Shown: piece after piece, positions 8,116-16,759 of the stretch
How the letters are laid out: the number at the start of each line of letters is the position of its first letter
Position numbering within the stretch: position 1 is the first letter of the stretch
From: Auraticoccus monumenti
Lineage (GTDB): Bacteria > Actinomycetota > Actinomycetes > Propionibacteriales > Propionibacteriaceae
Direction: 5' to 3'
DNA length: 64,000 nucleotides
NCBI RefSeq assembly: GCF_900101785.1
Contig: NZ_LT629688.1
Span: 2,604,001-2,668,000 of the forward strand
The notes under the pieces: model-generated
Database searches by the model: none
What the model was told of the DNA's origin: nothing
Seen by the model: the letters and a program-made list of their open reading frames with translations, nothing else
Program-made: the position numbers and the translations under genes

Positions 8116-8838
8116 GTGTCCTCACCTCGTAGCTGGTCCCGGTCCCGCCGTGAGGCCTGGGCGCAGGACCTGCTCGACCGGTTGACGCCGGCGATGAGCG
8201 CGCTCGGGGTGCTGTTCCTCCTCGTCGTGCTGGGTGAGCAGCTGACGCGGCCGGACAGCGCCGTCGGGACGGCCCTCACCATCGTCGGGTGGCTGCTGTG
8301 GGCGGTCTTCGCCGCCGAGTTCGGTGCGCGGATGGTGGTCGCCCCCAGCACCAGCCGGTTCCTGAGGCGGAACTGGTGGCAGCTGCTGTTCCTGGTGCTG
8401 CCGTTCCTGCGGGTGCTGCGCCTGGTCCGGGCCATCCGGGTGCTGCGGACCGGGCGGGTGCTGTCCTCCACGGTCCGCTCGTCCCGCTCGGTCCGCCAGG
8501 TCCTCGGAGGGCGGGTGGCGTGGCTGGCGGTGGTGACGGCCATCACGGTCCTGGCCAGCAGCCAGCTGCTCTACGGCTTCGGCAGCTACCCGACCTACGG
8601 CGGCGCCCTGCACGCCACCGCCCTGGCCGCCATCACCGGAGAACCGCTGGGGCGCCCCGACCCCTTCGCCCAGGTCCTGGAGGTGGTCCTGGCCGTCTTC
8701 TCGGTCGTCGTCTTCGCCACCCTGGCCGGCACGCTCGGGGCCTACTTCCTGGTCGGCACGGACCCGCGTCGCGACGCGGCCCAGCCGGGCGTCGACGGCG
8801 CCGGCCCGGGCCCGGTGGCTGCTGCCGACGACCGCTGA
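8116..8838 (+). CDS. Voltage-gated channel-like membrane protein with altered pore
   Basis: 240-residue membrane protein with the architecture of a bacterial VIC-family subunit: four helices, a positively charged S4-like segment (FLRVLRLVRAIRVLRTGRVL, Arg every third position), then S5-pore-S6. The pore region reads ALHATALAAITGEPLGRPD where potassium channels have T-x-x-T-x-GYGD; no GYGD filter is present. Start is GTG at 8116, preceded by TAGAGC five bases upstream, so a leaderless mRNA is likely. It overlaps the DUF421 gene by TGATG. Ion selectivity, or even conductance, cannot be assumed. Confidence 0.75.
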   Translation: MSSPRSWSRSRREAWAQDLLDRLTPAMSALGVLFLLVVLGEQLTRPDSAVGTALTIVGWLLWAVFAAEFGARMVVAPSTSRFLRRNWWQLLFLVLPFLRVLRLVRAIRVLRTGRVLSSTVRSSRSVRQVLGGRVAWLAVVTAITVLASSQLLYGFGSYPTYGGALHATALAAITGEPLGRPDPFAQVLEVVLAVFSVVVFATLAGTLGAYFLVGTDPRRDAAQPGVDGAGPGPVAAADDR

Positions 8839-9362
8839 TGTCAGGGTGGTCCATGCTCTTCGACACCTGGTACGACCTGCTCCGCATCCTCGCGATGGGG
8901 GTGGCGGCCTACGTCGCCCTGCTGCTCCTCCTGCGTGTCTCGGGGAAGCGGACGCTGTCCAAGCTCAACGCCTTCGACTTCGTCATCACGGTCGCGCTGG
9001 GCTCGACCCTGGCCACGGTCCTCCTCTCCAGCACCGTCTCCCTCGCCGAGGGGCTGCTCGCCCTGGCCCTGCTCGTCGCGCTGCAGTGGGGGGTGGCGTT
9101 CGCCTCCTCACGCAGCCGGCGGGTGGAGCGCCTGGTCAAGACCGAGCCGGCCCTGCTCTACCGCCAGGGGTTCCTGACGGGCGCCATGCGCAGGGAGCGG
9201 GTGACCGCGGACGAGCTGCGACAGGCGGCTCGTGCCTCGGGTCACGCGGACCTCGAGGAGGTCGCCGCCGTCGTCCTGGAGACCGACGGCACGCTGAGCG
9301 TCCTGACCAGCGCACCCGCCTCGTTGCAGGGGGCACCGCAGCCCGGGGACGACCCCGCCTGA
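8838..9362 (+). CDS. DUF421 (YetF/YcaP-like) membrane protein
   Basis: 174 residues: three N-terminal transmembrane helices (LRILAMGVAAYVALLLLLRV; FVITVALGSTLATVLL; AEGLLALALLVALQWGVAF) and a cytoplasmic domain with the family hallmark PALLYRQGFLTGAMRRERVTADEL. The SGKRTLSKLNAFDFVI motif between helices 1 and 2 is diagnostic. Molecular function of the family is not established. The ATG overlaps the stop of the channel-like gene, so the two are probably co-translated; NhaA follows, giving a small ion-transport cluster. Confidence 0.9.
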   Translation: MSGWSMLFDTWYDLLRILAMGVAAYVALLLLLRVSGKRTLSKLNAFDFVITVALGSTLATVLLSSTVSLAEGLLALALLVALQWGVAFASSRSRRVERLVKTEPALLYRQGFLTGAMRRERVTADELRQAARASGHADLEEVAAVVLETDGTLSVLTSAPASLQGAPQPGDDPA

Positions 9363-9490
9363 GGCGCGACCCGGGGCCCTCCACCCACCGGGCGGCATCG
9401 CCGTTCCACGTCCCGCGGGACGCGCGGCCCGGACCACGGGTGGGTGGGAAGATGCGGCAGTAGGTGCCGTCGACCCCAGATCGGATCTCC

Positions 9491-10807
9491 ATGCGCAGCA
9501 CACCTGCCCAGCGACGCCCGCTCTTCCCCCGTGGCTCCTGGCGAGAGGTGTCACGGATCGGGACGGTCCTGCAGCGGGAGACCGTCGGCGGGTCGTTGCT
9601 GCTCGCCGCCACCGTGGTCGCGCTGGTCTGGGCCAACTCGCCGTGGTCGTCGGCCTACAGCGACCTCCGGGACCTCACCGTCGGCCCGGACGCCCTCCAC
9701 CTGCACCTGAGTCTGGGCACCTGGGCCGCCGACGGGTTGCTCGCGATCTTCTTCTTCGTCGCCGGTCTCGAGCTCAAGCGCCAGTTCGTGGCCGGTGACC
9801 TCCGGGACCCGCGTCGCGCCGCCGTGCCCGTCGTGGCCGCGGTGGGTGGGATGGCGGTGCCGGCGCTGCTGTTCACGCTGGTCAACCTCCGCGCCGGCGG
9901 TGACGCCCTGCAGGGGTGGGCCATCCCCACGGCCACCGACATCGCCTTCGCGCTCGCCGTCCTGGCCGTGGTCTCCACCCACCTGCCGGCCGGTCTGCGG
10001 ACCTTCCTGCTCACCCTCGCCGTGGTCGACGACCTGCTGGCCATCACCATCATCGCCATCTTCTACACCCGCGAGCTGCACCCGCTGCTCCTGCTGCTCG
10101 CCCTGGTGCCGCTGGCCCTGTTCGGGCTGCTGGTGCAGAAGCGGGTCCGGTCGTGGTGGCTGCTCATCCCGCTCGCCGTGCTCACCTGGTCGCTGGTGCA
10201 CGCCTCCGGGGTGCACGCCACGGTCGCGGGCGTGCTGCTGGCCTTCACCGTCCCCGTCCTCCGCAGCCAGGCCGCCGGGGGACCCGAGGCCGGGCCGGGC
10301 ATGGCCGAGCACCTCGAGCACAAGGTCCGGCCGCTGTCGGCCGGGTTCGCGGTGCCCGTCTTCGCCTTCTTCGCCGCCGGCGTCACCGTCGGCGGGTTCT
10401 CCGGGCTCGCCGACGCACTCTCCGACACCGTCGCGCTGGGCATCGTCGTGGGTCTGGTCGCGGGCAAGACGATCGGTGTCCTCGGTGCCACCTTCCTGAT
10501 GTCCCGCTTCACCAGGGCGACCCTGGACGAGGGCCTTCGCTGGGTCGACGTGCTCGGCCTCGCGGTCCTCGCCGGGATCGGCTTCACCGTGTCCCTGCTG
10601 ATCGGCGACCTCGCCTACGGCGCGGGCAGCGAGCGGGACGAGCACGTCAAGGTGGGGGTCCTGGTGGGGTCCCTGACCGCCGCGCTCGTCGCCGCAGTCA
10701 TCCTGCGCCTCCGCAACCGCACCTACCGCCGCCTCTGCGCCGAGGAGGAGCACGACACCGACAGCGACGGCGTCCCCGACGTCTACGAGACCGACGCCCA
10801 CCGCTGA
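9491..10807 (+). CDS. nhaA: Na+/H+ antiporter NhaA
   Basis: Inner-membrane electrogenic sodium/proton antiporter for pH and sodium homeostasis. Conserved NhaA landmarks are visible: [39 protein letters not shown] and [18 protein letters not shown], whose adjacent Asp pair binds the transported ions. About 11-12 helices; 438 residues from ATG 9491. A GTG at 9464 would add nine residues; ATG 9491 fits the family N-terminus ([24 protein letters not shown]). The hydrophilic tail ends in [15 protein letters not shown], which resembles a thrombospondin type-3 calcium loop and is unusual for NhaA. Confidence 0.95.
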   Translation: MRSTPAQRRPLFPRGSWREVSRIGTVLQRETVGGSLLLAATVVALVWANSPWSSAYSDLRDLTVGPDALHLHLSLGTWAADGLLAIFFFVAGLELKRQFVAGDLRDPRRAAVPVVAAVGGMAVPALLFTLVNLRAGGDALQGWAIPTATDIAFALAVLAVVSTHLPAGLRTFLLTLAVVDDLLAITIIAIFYTRELHPLLLLLALVPLALFGLLVQKRVRSWWLLIPLAVLTWSLVHASGVHATVAGVLLAFTVPVLRSQAAGGPEAGPGMAEHLEHKVRPLSAGFAVPVFAFFAAGVTVGGFSGLADALSDTVALGIVVGLVAGKTIGVLGATFLMSRFTRATLDEGLRWVDVLGLAVLAGIGFTVSLLIGDLAYGAGSERDEHVKVGVLVGSLTAALVAAVILRLRNRTYRRLCAEEEHDTDSDGVPDVYETDAHR

Positions 10808-10896
10808 GCTCCGACGGCCTGCTCCGAACACCCCCCGCGACCCGGCGACCGGGGGTAGGTTCGGAGCGGAAGACCACCACGTGATGGAAGGCGCCG

Positions 10897-11730
10897 ATGC
10901 TGCAGTTCAGATCCGTCGTGCGGACCGACGTCGGGGTGCGGAACCACAACGAGGACTCCGCCTTCGCCGGTTCCTCGCTGCTCATGGTCGCCGACGGGGT
11001 GGGTGGGGCCGCCGCCGGGGAGATCGCCTCGTCGAGCGCCACCTACGTCGCCAGCGCGGCCGCGCTGATGGAGGGCAGGAGGGTCGCCGCCGCCGAGCTG
11101 CTGACGCGGGCCCTGACCTTCGCCAACCGCCAGATCCACACCGACGCGACCGACCGCGCCGATCGGCACCGGATGGCGACCACGGCCACCGCCGTCCTCA
11201 GCGACGGCCTCACCGTCGCCCTCGGCCACGTGGGCGACTCCAGGGCCTACCGGTTCCGGGCCGGACGCCTCACCCAGCTCACCCGTGACGACAGCCTGCT
11301 GCAGGAGATGCTCGACGCCGGCGTGGTGCGACCCGAGGACGCCCGCAGCTACCCCCACCGCAACGTCATCACCCGCTCGCTCGGCCAGGACGAGGACGTC
11401 GAGCTGGTGATCACCCCACTGGAGCTGGTGGCCGGTGACCGGCTGCTGCTGTGCAGCGACGGGGTCACCGACGTCCTCGAGGACGTCCAGCTCGCGGACG
11501 CCCTGACCCTGGACCTCGACGCGGCCGCCGAGCGCGTCGTGGCCGAGGCGCTGGCCCTGGGCAGCCGCGACAACATCACCTGCGTGGTGGCCGAGGTGGT
11601 GGACCGGGAGTGGGTCAGGCCCTGGGGGACCGTGGCCGGGGCGGGCTGGGACCCGACCAACCTGATCGACGCTGCAGCGGTTCGCTGGGGCGCCGGCTCC
11701 GGCCCCGGGACGGTGCTGACCGGCCGATGA
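10897..11730 (+). CDS. PP2C-family Ser/Thr protein phosphatase
   Basis: Metal-dependent phosphatase of the PstP/PPM class, 277 residues. Motifs in order: VGVRNHNEDSAF (metal-binding E/D), LLMVADGVGGAAAGEIAS, VGDSRAYRF, LLLCSDGVTDVL and RDNITCVV. It lacks the transmembrane and extracellular parts of PstP, so it is cytosolic. The C-terminal extension after VAEVVDREWV (about 45 residues) is not part of the catalytic fold. Start ATG 10897 is preceded by GGAAGG. No protein kinase gene is nearby. It overlaps the small downstream gene by ATGA. Confidence 0.92.
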   Translation: MLQFRSVVRTDVGVRNHNEDSAFAGSSLLMVADGVGGAAAGEIASSSATYVASAAALMEGRRVAAAELLTRALTFANRQIHTDATDRADRHRMATTATAVLSDGLTVALGHVGDSRAYRFRAGRLTQLTRDDSLLQEMLDAGVVRPEDARSYPHRNVITRSLGQDEDVELVITPLELVAGDRLLLCSDGVTDVLEDVQLADALTLDLDAAAERVVAEALALGSRDNITCVVAEVVDREWVRPWGTVAGAGWDPTNLIDAAAVRWGAGSGPGTVLTGR

Positions 11731-11957
11731 GCACCGCGGCACCCGGGCCCCTGCCCCAGGGGCCACCCGGCCCGGAGCACCAGCACGGGGACCGCGTCGA
11801 GTACGTGGCCGCACCCGTCTTCGACGGGCTCGTCCGCACCGGCGACGTCGGCGTCGTCACGTCCGAGCAGGACGGCTGGGTCCACGCCGAGTGGCCACGA
11901 GGAGGCGTGCACAGCGTGCCGAGCGGTCACGTGCGGAAGCTGGAGCGTTCCCGGTAA
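11727..11957 (+). CDS. 76-residue SH3-like hypothetical protein
   Basis: Small protein encoded with ATGA overlap behind the PP2C phosphatase. After a Pro-rich N-terminus (MSTAAPGPLPQGPPGPE) it has the pattern GDRVEYVAAPVFDGLVRTGDVGVVTSEQDGW...HSVPSGHVRKLE, typical of a KOW/SH3-like beta barrel. Translational coupling suggests a role linked to the phosphatase, for example as a partner or substrate. No family name can be given. Confidence 0.6.
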   Translation: MSTAAPGPLPQGPPGPEHQHGDRVEYVAAPVFDGLVRTGDVGVVTSEQDGWVHAEWPRGGVHSVPSGHVRKLERSR

Positions 11958-12064
11958 CCGCTCCCCGCTGTCCCCGCCCGCGGGTCCGCGGTGGAAACCA
12001 CGTCCTGCACGGAGCTCGCCAGGTCCCCGGTCCGCTGGTGGCGGCAGGGGCCGAGACGGAGGTG

Positions 12065-12844
12065 TCAGAGGGCGTAGCCCCCGGAGACCTGCAGGTCCTC
12101 CCCGGTGATCCAGGCCGCGTCGTCGGAGACCAGGAAGGCGATCACGCGACCGATGTCCTCCGGCTCCCCGATGCGACCCAGGGCGGTCTTGGCCGCGAGC
12201 CCCTCGATGATGGCGGGGAAGCGCTCGAACGCGTCGTCACCGAGACGGGTCCGGGTCGGTCCGGGGGAGATCGAGTTCACGCGGATGGAGCGGTGGCTCA
12301 GCTCCTTGGCCAGGAAGCGGGTCGCGACGACCAGCGCGCCCTTCATGGCGGCGTAGCCGGAGTAGCCCGGCTCGGTGTCCCCGGGTCGCGCCGAGCTGCT
12401 GGAGGTCATCAGGACCGCGCCGCCGTCGGCGAGCAGGGGGAGCAGCGTCTGGGTGAGGAAGTACGGTCCCCGCAGCAGCACCCGGTAGTAGCGGTCGAAG
12501 GCGTCCTCGGTCATCTCCTCGAAGGCGACGCCGCCACCGAAACCTGCGTTGTTGACGAGCGCCTGCACCCGCTGCGTGCCCCACTCGCTCTCCAGGACGC
12601 TGGACAACGCCGCCCTGAACTCGGGAAAGGTCTCGCTCCGCCCGACGTCGAGGGGCAGGGCCACCGCGCTGCCGCCCGCCGCACGGATCGTCGCGACCGT
12701 CTCCTCAGCTCCTGCGGGGCGGGAGTTGTAGGTGACCACGACCCCGGAGCCCCGGGCTGCGATCTCCACGGCGGCCCCGCGTCCGATCCCGGCGCTGGCA
12801 CCCGTCACCACGACGACGGACTTCTCATCTCGCTGTTCGCTCAT
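12065..12844 (-). CDS. SDR-family oxidoreductase
   Basis: Classical short-chain dehydrogenase/reductase, 259 residues. Cofactor loop TGASAGIGRG near residue 15, NNAGFGGG, and catalytic Ser (LMTSSSSARPG) with YSGYAAMK supplying Tyr and Lys. C-terminal SPGPTRTRLG and GRIGEPEDIGRVIAFLVSD are typical of 3-oxoacyl-ACP reductase-like or glucose dehydrogenase-like members; the substrate is unknown. ATG 12844 has TGGAGG just upstream. It is divergent from an AraC regulator starting 125 bp away, which probably controls it. Confidence 0.9.
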   Translation of the reverse strand: MSEQRDEKSVVVVTGASAGIGRGAAVEIAARGSGVVVTYNSRPAGAEETVATIRAAGGSAVALPLDVGRSETFPEFRAALSSVLESEWGTQRVQALVNNAGFGGGVAFEEMTEDAFDRYYRVLLRGPYFLTQTLLPLLADGGAVLMTSSSSARPGDTEPGYSGYAAMKGALVVATRFLAKELSHRSIRVNSISPGPTRTRLGDDAFERFPAIIEGLAAKTALGRIGEPEDIGRVIAFLVSDDAAWITGEDLQVSGGYAL

Positions 12845-12968
12845 GCCTCCAGACAACCGTCTGACCGACCCGGGGTGTGAGGGCAGACCGGTCGACTTCT
12901 TGCCTGATCCTGCCGTTCCCGGCCCGCCTGGGGTGCTCCCCTCGCGGTGGGGGTGCTTCAATCGCCGC

Positions 12969-13862
12969 ATGTCCTTCGACGAGCTCCGAGGGCTCCTCGC
13001 GGCGCGTGCGTCCCGAGGGGTCACCCGGACGGCCATCGACGGGGTCCTCGTGTCGCGCGTGGACGGCCCCGGGGCGCAGGACGAGTCGATGTCGGGCACG
13101 ATCCTGGCGGTGGTGGCGCAGGGCGCCAAGCGGCTCTCGGTCGGCACGACGGTGCACGACTACGGACCGGGCCAGTACCTCGTCGCATCGGTCGACCTCC
13201 CCGTGTCCGGTCAGTTCGTCGACGCCACACCGCAGGAGCCGGCCCTCGGCTTCGGCCTCGAGCTGCGCCCGGAGGCCGTGGCCGAGCTCATGCTGGGCCC
13301 TGCGGCGGAGGGCTTCGGACGTCCGGGCCGGGACGGGTCGTCCCCTGCAGCGATCGCGGTCGGCCGGGTCTCGGCGAGGTTGCTCGACGCGACGATCCGG
13401 ATGCTCCGGCTGCTCGACCACCCGCGGGACATCCCGGTGCTCGCCCCGATGATCGAGCGCGAGATCCTCTGGCTGGTCATGACGGGGGAGCAGGGGGCGA
13501 CGGTGCGCCAGCTGGGGCTCCCGGACAGCAGCCTGAGCCGCGTGCGGCACGTCGTCCGGTGGACCCGCGAGAACTTCGCGGTGCCGGTGCGCGTGGACGA
13601 GCTCGCCCAGCTGGCCAGGATGAGCCCGTCCGCCTTCCACCGGGCCTTCCACGCCGTGACCGCGATGAGCCCGATCCAGTACCAGAAGAAGATCCGGCTG
13701 CAGGAGGCTCGGCTGCGACTGGTGGCCGACCCCGGCGGGATCGGCGCGGTGGCCTACGCGGTGGGGTACGAGAGCCCCTCGCAGTTCAGTCGCGAGTACC
13801 GCCGCGAGTTCGGCCTCCCCCCGAGCCAGGACGTCGCCAGACTCCGCGCGGCCGCCCCGTGA
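12969..13862 (+). CDS. AraC-family regulator with AraC_N (cupin) domain
   Basis: 297-residue regulator. N-terminal residues 10-160 match the AraC-type N-terminal cupin (LAVVAQGAKRLSVGTTVHDYGPGQYLVASVDLPVSGQ). C-terminal residues about 195-295 hold two helix-turn-helix motifs (VRVDELAQLARMSPSAFHRAFHAVTAMSPIQYQKKIRLQEARLRL and AVAYAVGYESPSQFSREYRREFG). The ATG at 12969 has no strong ribosome site. Its divergent arrangement with the SDR gene suggests direct control of that gene in response to a small hydrophobic or aldehyde effector. Confidence 0.9.
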   Translation: MSFDELRGLLAARASRGVTRTAIDGVLVSRVDGPGAQDESMSGTILAVVAQGAKRLSVGTTVHDYGPGQYLVASVDLPVSGQFVDATPQEPALGFGLELRPEAVAELMLGPAAEGFGRPGRDGSSPAAIAVGRVSARLLDATIRMLRLLDHPRDIPVLAPMIEREILWLVMTGEQGATVRQLGLPDSSLSRVRHVVRWTRENFAVPVRVDELAQLARMSPSAFHRAFHAVTAMSPIQYQKKIRLQEARLRLVADPGGIGAVAYAVGYESPSQFSREYRREFGLPPSQDVARLRAAAP

Positions 13863-13932
13863 CGACGTCCCCGCCGGCTCGACGCAGCACGGGGCCTCGA
13901 GAGAGGGCACCCGCTGAGGCCTACCCTGCAGC

Positions 13933-14733
13933 ATGGGGCTGCGGCAGAAGGTCTGGCACGGGTGCTACGAGCTGATGGCCCGGCGCATCGACCGGCCCGA
14001 GTGGGCCTTCATGAACTACGGGTTCGCACCCCTGGGTGCCAGCACCCCGCGCACGCTGGAGCCGGAGGACGAGCTCGACCGGTTCTGCATCCAGCTCTAC
14101 GACCGGACCGTCACCGCCGACCTGACGGGGCTCGACGTCCTGGAGGTCGGCTGCGGCCGTGGTGGCGGCGTCAGCTTCCTGAGCCGCTACCGGGGCCCGC
14201 GGTCCACGACCGGGGTCGACCTGTCCGCCGCGGCCGTCGACCTCTGCACCCGGGACCGCCGTGGTCCCGGGCTGCGGTTCGCCGTCGGGGACGCCCAGGA
14301 CCTGCCCTTCCCCGACGCCTCGTTCGACGTCGTGGTGAGCGTCGAGTCCTCGCACTGCTACGACTCGGTGCCGACGTTCCTGGCGGAGGTGCGTCGGGTG
14401 CTGCGTCCCGGTGGCCGCTTCTTCTGGGCCGACCTGCGTCCGGCGGCCGACGTCGCGCGGACCCGGGCGCAGCTGCAGGGCTCGGGCATGGTCGTCGAGG
14501 ACGAGCAGGAGATCACCGCCGAGGTGGTGCACGCCCTCGACCTGGACAGCGAGCGGAAGCTGGGTCTGGTCCGGGCCTGGGTGCCGCGGCTGGCCCACCC
14601 CCTCTTCGCGCGGTTCGCGGCGCTGGAGGGCAGCCGCAGCCACCGCGCCTTCCAGGAGCGGCGGACCCGCTACCTCACGGCGTCGCTGTCCGTCCCTGCC
14701 GCTGCGGCACCCTCCGAGGAGGGCCTGCGGTGA
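13933..14733 (+). CDS. Class I SAM methyltransferase, phthiotriol methyltransferase-like
   Basis: 266 residues. SAM motif I is VLEVGCGRGGGVSFLSR near residue 72, followed by TGVDLSAAAVDLC, FAVGDAQDLPFPDASFDVVVSVESSHCY and EVRRVLRPGGRFFWADLRP. This block, including the SSHCY stretch, closely resembles the mycobacterial phthiotriol/phenolphthiotriol dimycocerosate methyltransferases. No polyketide or lipid genes are adjacent, so the acceptor is unknown and probably a lipid or polyketide alcohol. TACCCT five bases before the ATG suggests a leaderless transcript. Confidence 0.85.
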   Translation: MGLRQKVWHGCYELMARRIDRPEWAFMNYGFAPLGASTPRTLEPEDELDRFCIQLYDRTVTADLTGLDVLEVGCGRGGGVSFLSRYRGPRSTTGVDLSAAAVDLCTRDRRGPGLRFAVGDAQDLPFPDASFDVVVSVESSHCYDSVPTFLAEVRRVLRPGGRFFWADLRPAADVARTRAQLQGSGMVVEDEQEITAEVVHALDLDSERKLGLVRAWVPRLAHPLFARFAALEGSRSHRAFQERRTRYLTASLSVPAAAAPSEEGLR

Positions 14734-14876
14734 CGTCCGGTGGGGTACCAGCGGGCCGACCGGACGACCCTCGGGCGGGCTGCGGGAGATGGTCGGACGG
14801 GCCCGGACACCGGGGAGCGCTCTGGTGTGCGAGAACTGTCGGTGCGGCGTCGTAGGGTCACAGGTGTGATCCGACG

Positions 14877-15164
14877 ATGAGCAAGGTCGACGCCCAGCGG
14901 GCGATGCGTGAAGCCAACTACGCCCGGAGGCACGCCGGCGACGCCGCCCGCCGGGTGACGCCAGCAGCAGCCGACGAGGGACCGGTCGTGCCGACCGCCC
15001 GCCCGAGGAGCACCGCACGGGCAGTGGCCGCGGAGGCCGTCAGCCCCGCCGCGGAGGCCGTCAGCCCCGCGGTGGAGGTCGAGCGGTGCGGGCACCAGTC
15101 CATGAACGGGCGGTCCTGCACCCGCGAGGCGGCCCACCCCGAGAAGAGCCACCGCTACAGCTGA
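14877..15164 (+). CDS. 95-residue hypothetical protein with His/Cys C-terminus
   Basis: Starts ATG 14877. The Ala/Arg-rich N-terminus (MSKVDAQRAMREANYARRHAG) is followed by an Ala-Val-Glu-Pro linker containing a 7-residue tandem duplication (EAVSPAA, EAVSPAV). The C-terminus RCGHQSMNGRSC...HPEKSHRYS ends in a Cys/His set (C-x-H, C, H, H) that could bind one zinc ion. Similar C-terminal signatures occur at the ends of several small actinobacterial proteins, but I cannot name the family. Isolated gene, no operon partner. Confidence 0.6.
   Translation: MSKVDAQRAMREANYARRHAGDAARRVTPAAADEGPVVPTARPRSTARAVAAEAVSPAAEAVSPAVEVERCGHQSMNGRSCTREAAHPEKSHRYS
15030..15071 (+). repeat. Two tandem copies of a 21-bp unit
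   Basis: Units 15030-15050 and 15051-15071 differ only in the last base and encode the duplicated EAVSPA(A/V) segment of the small protein. A likely recent slippage duplication. Confidence 0.9.
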
Positions 15165-15271
15165 GCGGGGGAGCTCTAACGGCCGGCGTCGCCGACCGAG
15201 GTGCGACGTCGCCGCCGGTGTCGCGGCGGATCCGGCCCGGCGAGCCTGAGCTCGGGCCACCACCCGTCAGC

Positions 15272-16171
15272 TCAGGACGTCGACGAGGGGTGCCGACGTG
15301 GGAAGGTCGTGCCGGTCAGCTCCTCCGAGACCTCCCACAGCCGTCGCGCCACTCCGAGGTCCCGGGCCCTGGCGGCCCGACCGACCAGGGTGGGCGCACC
15401 CCGGATCTCCATGAACCCGTTCGGGCCCAGGTAGCTGTTGCCGGGGACGTCGGCGGTGGCGGCGTGGAGCACCGGGCGGGCCCCCTCCTCCTCGCTTTGG
15501 GCGACCAACCTGAGCACGGCCCCGCCCAGGCGTGCCCGGAGGGTGTCCTGCTGGGGTCGGAACAGGTTCGTGACCGAGATCCCGGGGTGCGCCGCGGTGG
15601 CGATGACCGGCGACCCGGTCTCGCCGAGTCGCCGCTGGAGCTCGGCGGTGAACAGGAGGTTGGCCAGCTTCGACTGCCCGTACGCCGGGTTCGCGCGGTA
15701 GGGCCTCCGTTCCCAGTTGAGGTCGGTGAGGTCGAGGGAGCCGAGCCGGTGGGCCTGCGAGGACACGGTCACCACCCGACCCCGGATCTGGGGCAGCAGC
15801 AGGTTCGTCAGCGCGAAGTGCCCGAGGTGGTTGGTGCCGAGCTGCAGCTCGAAGCCGTCGACCGTGCGGGAGAGGGGCGGGAGCGACAGACCGGCGTTGT
15901 TGATCAGCACGTCGACCGGCTCCGTCAGCTCCGCCACGAACCGGGCCACCGAGGAGAGGTCGGCGAGGTCCAGCCGGCGGACCACGACGTCCCCCGCCAT
16001 CGTCGACGCCGCCTCGCGGCCCTTGGCGAGGTCACGCACCGCGAGCACCACGCGCGCGCCCCGCTCGGCGAGCACGCGCGCGGTGACGCGACCGATGCCG
16101 CTGTTCGCGCCGGTGACGACGACGGTGCGTCCTGCGGCGGGAGGGACGTCCGCCGCGGAGGACGCCGCCAT
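15272..16171 (-). CDS. SDR-family oxidoreductase (retinol dehydrogenase-like)
   Basis: 299 residues. TGANSGIGRVTARVLAERGARV cofactor site, NNAGLS, VSSQAHRLGSLDLTDLNWE and PAYGQSKLANLLF (catalytic Tyr/Lys) match the retinol dehydrogenase/protochlorophyllide reductase-like subgroup. The extended C-terminus (SEEEGARPVLHAATADVPGNSYLGPNGFMEIRG) is also typical of that subgroup. The ATG overlaps the stop of the upstream SnoaL-like gene (TGATG), so they form a coupled two-gene operon under the divergent TetR regulator. Confidence 0.88.
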   Translation of the reverse strand: MAASSAADVPPAAGRTVVVTGANSGIGRVTARVLAERGARVVLAVRDLAKGREAASTMAGDVVVRRLDLADLSSVARFVAELTEPVDVLINNAGLSLPPLSRTVDGFELQLGTNHLGHFALTNLLLPQIRGRVVTVSSQAHRLGSLDLTDLNWERRPYRANPAYGQSKLANLLFTAELQRRLGETGSPVIATAAHPGISVTNLFRPQQDTLRARLGGAVLRLVAQSEEEGARPVLHAATADVPGNSYLGPNGFMEIRGAPTLVGRAARARDLGVARRLWEVSEELTGTTFPRRHPSSTS

Positions 16172-16710
16172 CAGCCGACCACGTCGGTGCGGGGGACCGA
16201 CGGCTGCGCAGCGGCTCCGGCGCCGACCGCGTCCTGGAAGACCCCGAAGTTGCCGGTCATCCACACCGGAGTCAGCCTCACCGCACTCATCCGCCATCCC
16301 TCCGGGGTGCGCTGGAACCGGTTCGTGTAGTAGCCGTGCACGACCGAGTCGCTGTCCCCGGTGGGGTTGGGGAGGTGGTGACTGGCTCGCACGTAGGCGA
16401 CGCCGGTGGCGTGGTCCTCGTCGTGGAACGTGATGACCTGGTTGGTGATCATGTGCTGGGTCGCGGTGAAGGACTCCATCCGTGGCGCGGTCCCCGCGAC
16501 CCAGTCGTCGGCCGCGAGACGGGTGGCGGGCTGACCGAACCCGGCGCTGAAGTCGACCTCCACCTCGTCGGTGAAGCAGCTGCGGAAGAGCTCCCAGTCG
16601 TGGGAGTCCGTCCCCGTGGCGTAGCGGAGCTGGACGTCGGTGATCTCAGCGCGGTCCATCAGCCGCCGGAGCGCCACCGAGTCGATGGGTGTTTCATGTG
16701 ACGTTGTCAT
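16171..16710 (-). CDS. SnoaL/NTF2-like small enzyme
   Basis: 179-residue cone-shaped NTF2-fold protein: RRLMDRAEITDVQLRYATGTDSHDWELFRSCFTDEVEVDFS at the N-terminus and FHDEDHATGVAYVRASHH later are typical SnoaL_4 features (dehydratase, isomerase or hydroxylase-like). Start ATG 16710 encodes MTTSHETPID. The same MTTSHE string is encoded upstream out to 16746 only because the 16-bp operator sequence is duplicated, so the upstream extension is not considered coding. The gene is coupled to the SDR and is likely repressed by the TetR protein encoded divergently. Confidence 0.78.
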   Translation of the reverse strand: MTTSHETPIDSVALRRLMDRAEITDVQLRYATGTDSHDWELFRSCFTDEVEVDFSAGFGQPATRLAADDWVAGTAPRMESFTATQHMITNQVITFHDEDHATGVAYVRASHHLPNPTGDSDSVVHGYYTNRFQRTPEGWRMSAVRLTPVWMTGNFGVFQDAVGAGAAAQPSVPRTDVVG

Positions 16711-16745
16711 GTAAACCACTGTGGACAACTCATGTGACGTTGTCA
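16694..16745. promoter_or_regulatory. Duplicated TetR-type operator
   Basis: TCATGTGACGTTGTCA occurs exactly at 16694-16709 and 16730-16745, 36 bp apart. Each copy contains the inverted repeat TGAC-gtt-GTCA. The sites cover the SnoaL start codon and the promoter region of both divergent genes: TTGACA on the minus strand at 16741-16746 and TAGAGT at 16748-16753 before the tetR ATG. Position and symmetry fit autoregulation and repression of the operon. Confidence 0.75.
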
Positions 16746-16759
16746 ACTAGAGTCTGGGC

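Noticed and set aside
9551-10831. Long open frame antisense to nhaA
   Set aside because: High-GC codon bias leaves the antisense frame open; the composition (Gly/Asp/Gln/His) is not that of a natural protein. The same holds for frames antisense to 26400-28085, 28222-29970, 43843-45297 and 59889-61397.
12855-12882. Near match CCTCACA-N17-GGTT just upstream of the SDR gene
   Set aside because: The spacer is one base too long and the -10 core is wrong. It could be a weak additional target, but it does not meet the pattern of the six accepted sites.
16711-16746. TTG start adding 12 residues to the SnoaL-like protein
   Set aside because: The extra MTTSHELSTVVY is produced by the duplicated operator and overlaps the promoter; the ATG at 16710 is more reasonable.
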